From the NCBI GenBank assembly GCA_905221605.1, contig CAJNDS010000421.1:72001-136000 (forward strand): a DNA stretch of 64,000 bases. The letters run 5' to 3'. A program made the translations under genes and the position numbers. The stretch's first letter is position 1. Every line of letters begins with the position of its first letter. The stretch is from Symbiodinium natans. Its lineage: Eukaryota > Sar > Dinophyceae > Suessiales > Symbiodiniaceae. The notes under the pieces are model-generated. The model made no database searches. It was not told the origin of the DNA and saw only the letters and a list, made by a program, of their open reading frames with translations. Shown one piece after another: positions 60,483 through 64,000 of the stretch.

Positions 60483-60590
60483 GAACATGTCGAAGGTGGT
60501 AAGCTCTCCCAGCTGGAAGAAATTATCTTCGAGTTTGACAACAGTTACAGCTGGTGGACAGCCACTTGGGCAATATCTGCTTGCAAAGTC
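60483..60590 (+). CDS. Possible exon with GOLD-domain signature (partial)
   Basis: The frame reads QLEEIIFEFDNSYSWWTATW. FEFDNSYSW-x-x-(A/S)K is characteristic of the last β-strands of GOLD domains found in SEC14-like and p24-type trafficking proteins. An AG acceptor (CTCCCAG) precedes CTGGAAGAA at about 60513. The exon would end before the 48-bp satellite, which starts at ~60595. Upstream text at 60350-60470 (GRTFQGRFVPAEDPRFL) may be a further exon. Identification rests on one short motif. Confidence 0.35.
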
Positions 60591-60594
60591 ACTG

Positions 60595-63075
60595 AAGCAC
60601 GGGGGCTGCTCTCAGTCAAGGGTTTTGGCTAACCCTTCACTGAAGCACCGGGGCTGCTCTCAGTGAAGGGCGAGTTGTGGCTAACCCTTCACAGAAGGTT
60701 GTGGCCAACCTTTCACTGAAGCTCTCAGTGAAGGGATGTGGCGAACCCTTCACTGAAGCATGGGGGCTGCTCTCAGTGAAGGGTTGTGTGGAACACCCTT
60801 CACTGAAGCATGGGGGCTGCTCTCAGTGAAGGGTTGTGGCCAACCCTTCACTGAAGCATGGGGGCTGCTCTCAGTGAAGGGTTGTGTGGCCAACCCTTCA
60901 CTGAAGCATGGGGGCTGCTCTCAGTGAAGGGTTGTGTGGCCAACCCTTCACTGAAGCATGGGGGCTGCTCTCAGTGAAGGGTTGTGTGGCCAACCCTTCA
61001 CTGAAGCATGGGGGCTGCTCTCAGTGAAGGGTTGTGTGGCCAACCCTTCACTGAAGCATGGGGGCTGCTCTCAGTGAAGGGTTGTGTGGCCAACCCTTCA
61101 CTGAAGCATGGGGGCTGCTCTCAGTGAAGGGTTGTGTGGCCAACCCTTCACTGAAGCATGGGGGCTGCTCTCAGTGAAGGGTTGTGTGGCCAACCCTTCA
61201 CTGCTCTCAGTGAAGGGTCGTGGCCAACTTTTCACCAAAGCATGGGGGCTGCTCTCAGATGAGGGTTGTGGCCAACCCTTCATGAAGCATGGGGGCTGCT
61301 CTCAGATGAGGGTTGTGGCCACATGGGGGCTGCTCTCAGTGAAGGGTTGTGGCCAACCTTTCACTGAAGCATGGGGGCTGCTCTCAGTGACGGGTTGTCG
61401 CCAACCCTTCACTGAAGCATGGGGGCTGCTCTCAGTGAAGGGTTGTGGCCAACCCTGCACTGAAGCATGGGATCTGCTCTCAGTGAAGGGTTGTGGCCAA
61501 CCCTTCACTGAAGCATGGGGGCTGCTCTCAGTGAAGGGTTGGCCATGGGGGCTGCTCTCAGTGAAGGGTTGTGGCCAACCCTTCACCGAAGCATGGGGGC
61601 TGCTCTCAGTGAAGTGTTGTGGCCAACCCTTCACTGAAGCATGGGGGCTGCTCTCAGTGAAGGGTTGTGTGGCCAACCCTTCACTGAAGCATGGGGGCTG
61701 CTCTCAGTGAAGGGTTGTGTGGCCAACCCTTCACTGAAGCATGGGGGCTGCTCTCAGTGAAGGGTTGCGGCCAACCCTTCACTGAAGCATGGGGGCTGCT
61801 CTCAGTGAAGTGTCGTGGCCAACCCTTCACTGAAGCATGGGGGCTGCTCTCAGTGAAGGGTTGTGGCCAACCCTTCACTGAAGCATGGGGGCTGCTCTCA
61901 GTGAAGGGTTGTGGCCAACCCTTCACTGAAGCATGGGGGCTGCTCTCAGTGAAGGGTCGTGGCCAACCCTTCACTGAAGCATGGGGGCTGCTCTCCGTGA
62001 AGGGTTGTGGCCAACCCTTCAATGAAGCATGTGGGCTGCTCTCAGCGAAGGGTTGTGGCCAACCCTTCACTGAAGCATGGGGGCTGCTCTCAGTGAAGGG
62101 TTGTGGCCAACCCTTCACTGAAGCATGGGGGCTGCTCTCAGTGAAGGGTTGTGGCCAACCCTTCACTGAAGCATGGGGGCTGCTCTTACTGAAGGGTTGT
62201 GGCCAACCCTTCACGGAAGCATGGGGGCTGCTCTCAGTGAAGGGTTGTGGCCAACCCTTGACTGAAGCATGGGGGCTGCTCTCAGTGAAGGGTGGCCAAC
62301 CCTTCACTGAAGCATGGGGGCTGCTCTCAGTGAAGGGTTGTGGCCAACCCTTCACTGAAGCATGGGGGCTGCTCTCAGTGAAGGGTTGTGGCCAACCCTT
62401 CACTGAAGCATGGGGGCTGCTCTCAGTGAAGGGTTGTGGCCAACCCTTCACTGAAGCATGGGGGCTGCTCTCAGTGAAGGGTTGTGGCCAACCCTTCACT
62501 GAAGCATGGGGGCTGCTCTTACTGAAGGGTTGTGTGGCCAACCCTTCACTGAAGCATGGGGGCTGCTCTCAGTGAAGGGTTGTGTGGCCAACCCTTCACT
62601 GAAGCATGGGGCTGCTCTCAGTGAAGGGTTGTGGCCAATCCTTCACTGAAGCATGGGGGCTAACCCTTCACTGAAGCATGGGGGCTGCTCTCAGTGAAGG
62701 GTTGTGGCCAACCCTTCACTGAAGCATGGGGGCTGCTCTCAGTGAAGGGTTGTGGCCAACCCTTCACTGAAGCATGGGGGCTGCTCTCAGTGAAGGGTCG
62801 TGGCCAACCCTTCACTGAAGCATGGGGGCTGCTTTCAGTGAAGGGTTGTGGCCAACCCTTCACTGAAGCATGGGGGCTGCTCTCAGTGAAGGGTTGTGGC
62901 CAACCCTTCACCGAAGCATGGGGGCTGCTCTCAGTGAAGTGTTGTGGCCAACCCTTCACTGAAGCATGAGACCTGCTCTCAGTGAAGGGTTGTGGCCAAC
63001 CCTTCACTGAAGCATGGGGGCTGCTCTTAGGGTTGTGGCCAACCCTTCACTGAAGCATGGGGGCTGCTCTCAGGC
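60595..63075. repeat. 48-bp palindromic minisatellite (~50 copies)
   Basis: The unit is GCATGGGGGCTGCTCT followed by a 30-nt hairpin, CAGTGAAGGGTTG-TGGC-CAACCCTTCACTG (positions shared between neighbours), then AA. A 51-bp variant has TGTGTGGCC. Each unit can form a 13-bp stem with a 4-nt loop. Because 48 is a multiple of three, both strands stay open for hundreds of codons (16-residue repeats such as GCGQPFTEAWGLLSVK); I take these frames as by-products. Several units are truncated or merged (for example 61205, 61535, 62650). Confidence 0.95.
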
Positions 63076-63479
63076 TGCCACGAGATACGAACGCTCAGAG
63101 TCTAGCAGGGCCCATTCGCTATGCAATGCATTGGCGCAGGATTGGGCACCATTTGTTGGCTCTAATGAGGTTTGTGGACCACCTTGCCTTTGCTGAGGAC
63201 AAACAAGTCGAGCTCATCACCATTCGATCTCGCTGTGAAGCGAATCCTCCACCTTTGCCACTGCCAGTGCTCTCGCCCTTGAGTCCGCCACCACGTGCCT
63301 CAGACCCCTCAGGAGGTGAAACTGCGGCCAAGGAGGGAAGTGTAAATGTCCTTGCGCCTTTTGCTACACACATCTACGCCGTTACTTCTGGAGCAACTTG
63401 CAGTGACTTGCTGCAGGAAGTGCCTGAATTGCGTGCTGCTACAGTGGCTGTGAACTTAGCACATCTTAGCACTTGTTGA
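63069..63479 (+). CDS. Unrecognised candidate exon or ORF
   Basis: Begins at the edge of the minisatellite and reads through RRIGHHLLALMRFVDHLAF, a Pro-rich stretch, and LAPFATHIYAVTSGATCSDL, ending in TGA at 63477. Composition is protein-like and unlike the repeat. No domain was recognised. It may be an exon of the gene suggested by the GOLD-like segment. Confidence 0.25.
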   Translation, partial: LRLPRDTNAQSLAGPIRYAMHWRRIGHHLLALMRFVDHLAFAEDKQVELITIRSRCEANPPPLPLPVLSPLSPPPRASDPSGGETAAKEGSVNVLAPFATHIYAVTSGATCSDLLQEVPELRAATVAVNLAHLSTC

Positions 63480-63632
63480 ATGGAGCTTGCTGCAACCAGT
63501 GCCCGCGAATACAGAGAACAAGTGGCATCACATGGACACAGCTTGATTTCGTACAAACGCTCCGCGACTTAGAAACGATCGACGAGTCGAAATTGATGAG
63601 CCCCCAAAACCGCCCACTCGTAAACTGAATCG

Positions 63633-63794
63633 ATGAGGATTCAGAAGATACTGCGTGCATTCCCCGACCCACTCACGACTCGACTTCCTGAAGTTTTTCT
63701 TCTGAGAGAACAGGATGAGGAAATTCTTGACACATTTATCGTCCGCTTTCCAAAGATCGCATTCATCTGGATGGCAGGCGTAGGTGCGCAGTGA
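63633..63794 (+). CDS. Unrecognised 53-aa ORF
   Basis: ATG-led frame reading ILRAFPDPLTTRLPEVFLLR and DEEILDTFIVRFPKIAFIW. It looks like a real protein segment, but there is no family match that I can name; it may be an exon rather than a whole gene. Confidence 0.25.
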   Translation: MRIQKILRAFPDPLTTRLPEVFLLREQDEEILDTFIVRFPKIAFIWMAGVGAQ

Positions 63795-64000
63795 TGAGCA
63801 ACATGAGCATCATGGTCTGCAACGATTTCGTGTCCACAGCTGTCGTTCGTGCGTGTGGGCATCGGCGGGGAGCGCTGCAGCTTCTGATGAATTCTGTGGA
63901 ATTCTGTTGCCTTGCCACACTTTTGCAACTCTGGAGGCACAGGCATAGGCGTGCCTTTTTTTCTGGTGGTGACGTAACCTCCTCTGCTTTTGCACTTTGT

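Noticed and set aside
60595-63075. CRISPR-like array or repetitive protein of ~290 aa (16-residue repeats)
   Set aside because: Units are head-to-tail without unique spacers, the genome is eukaryotic, and both strands are open only because the unit is 48 bp. It is a minisatellite.

Overview
This is nuclear DNA of a eukaryote, most probably a dinoflagellate alga. Three independent signs support this. (1) The last 19 nt of the dinoflagellate trans-splicing leader lie at 6989-7007, with a shorter relic at 5251-5263. (2) A multi-exon gene can be read whose introns mostly start with GC or GA instead of GT and end in AG followed by G. (3) The DNA is gene-poor and loaded with microsatellites, minisatellites and non-LTR retrotransposons. 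I see no bacterial operons, rRNA, tRNA or CRISPR.

Layout. 1-18.6 kb: no confidently recognised gene. It holds GA/GAA microsatellites, two copies of a repeat family that starts with the spliced-leader relic, two low-complexity ORFs, and two families of long degenerate repeats (13.6-16.1 and 16.1-18.2 kb). 18.63-55.84 kb: one host gene on the + strand, a transketolase-like thiamine-diphosphate enzyme read as 21 short exons with matching phases. Exons 1-12 lie at 18.6-23.4 kb and exons 13-21 at 52.2-55.8 kb. The first exon(s) are upstream or not recognised. 55.87-57.33 kb: GT-rich satellites. 57.3-60.6 kb: possible exons of another gene, one with a GOLD-like signature. 60.6-63.07 kb: about 50 copies of a 48-bp palindromic minisatellite. 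63.07-64 kb: unrecognised candidate exons.

The 28.8-kb intron 12 of the transketolase-like gene carries most of the window's other coding content. Element 1 (24,589-39,463) sits between two (TAG)n tracts. It encodes an APE-type endonuclease, then a reverse transcriptase with four zinc fingers and a C-terminal ubiquitin-specific-protease-like domain. It continues with six further same-strand ORFs, including a protein-kinase-like protein and a 1025-aa protein with a GT32-type glycosyltransferase motif and a zinc finger. Element 1 also contains at least 18 odd-length palindromes, all centred on CACTG in the sense strand but with different, internally compensating arms. Most spacers between its ORFs have one. 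This large cargo-bearing element and its palindromes are the best candidates for something undescribed.

Element 2 (42,384-51,444) is a decayed relative with the same endonuclease, reverse transcriptase, zinc-finger and protease order. It has lost the reverse-transcriptase palm, and a 14-bp target-site duplication shows that it inserted into a local tandem repeat. All calls rest on reading motifs and reading frames by eye; no database search was run.
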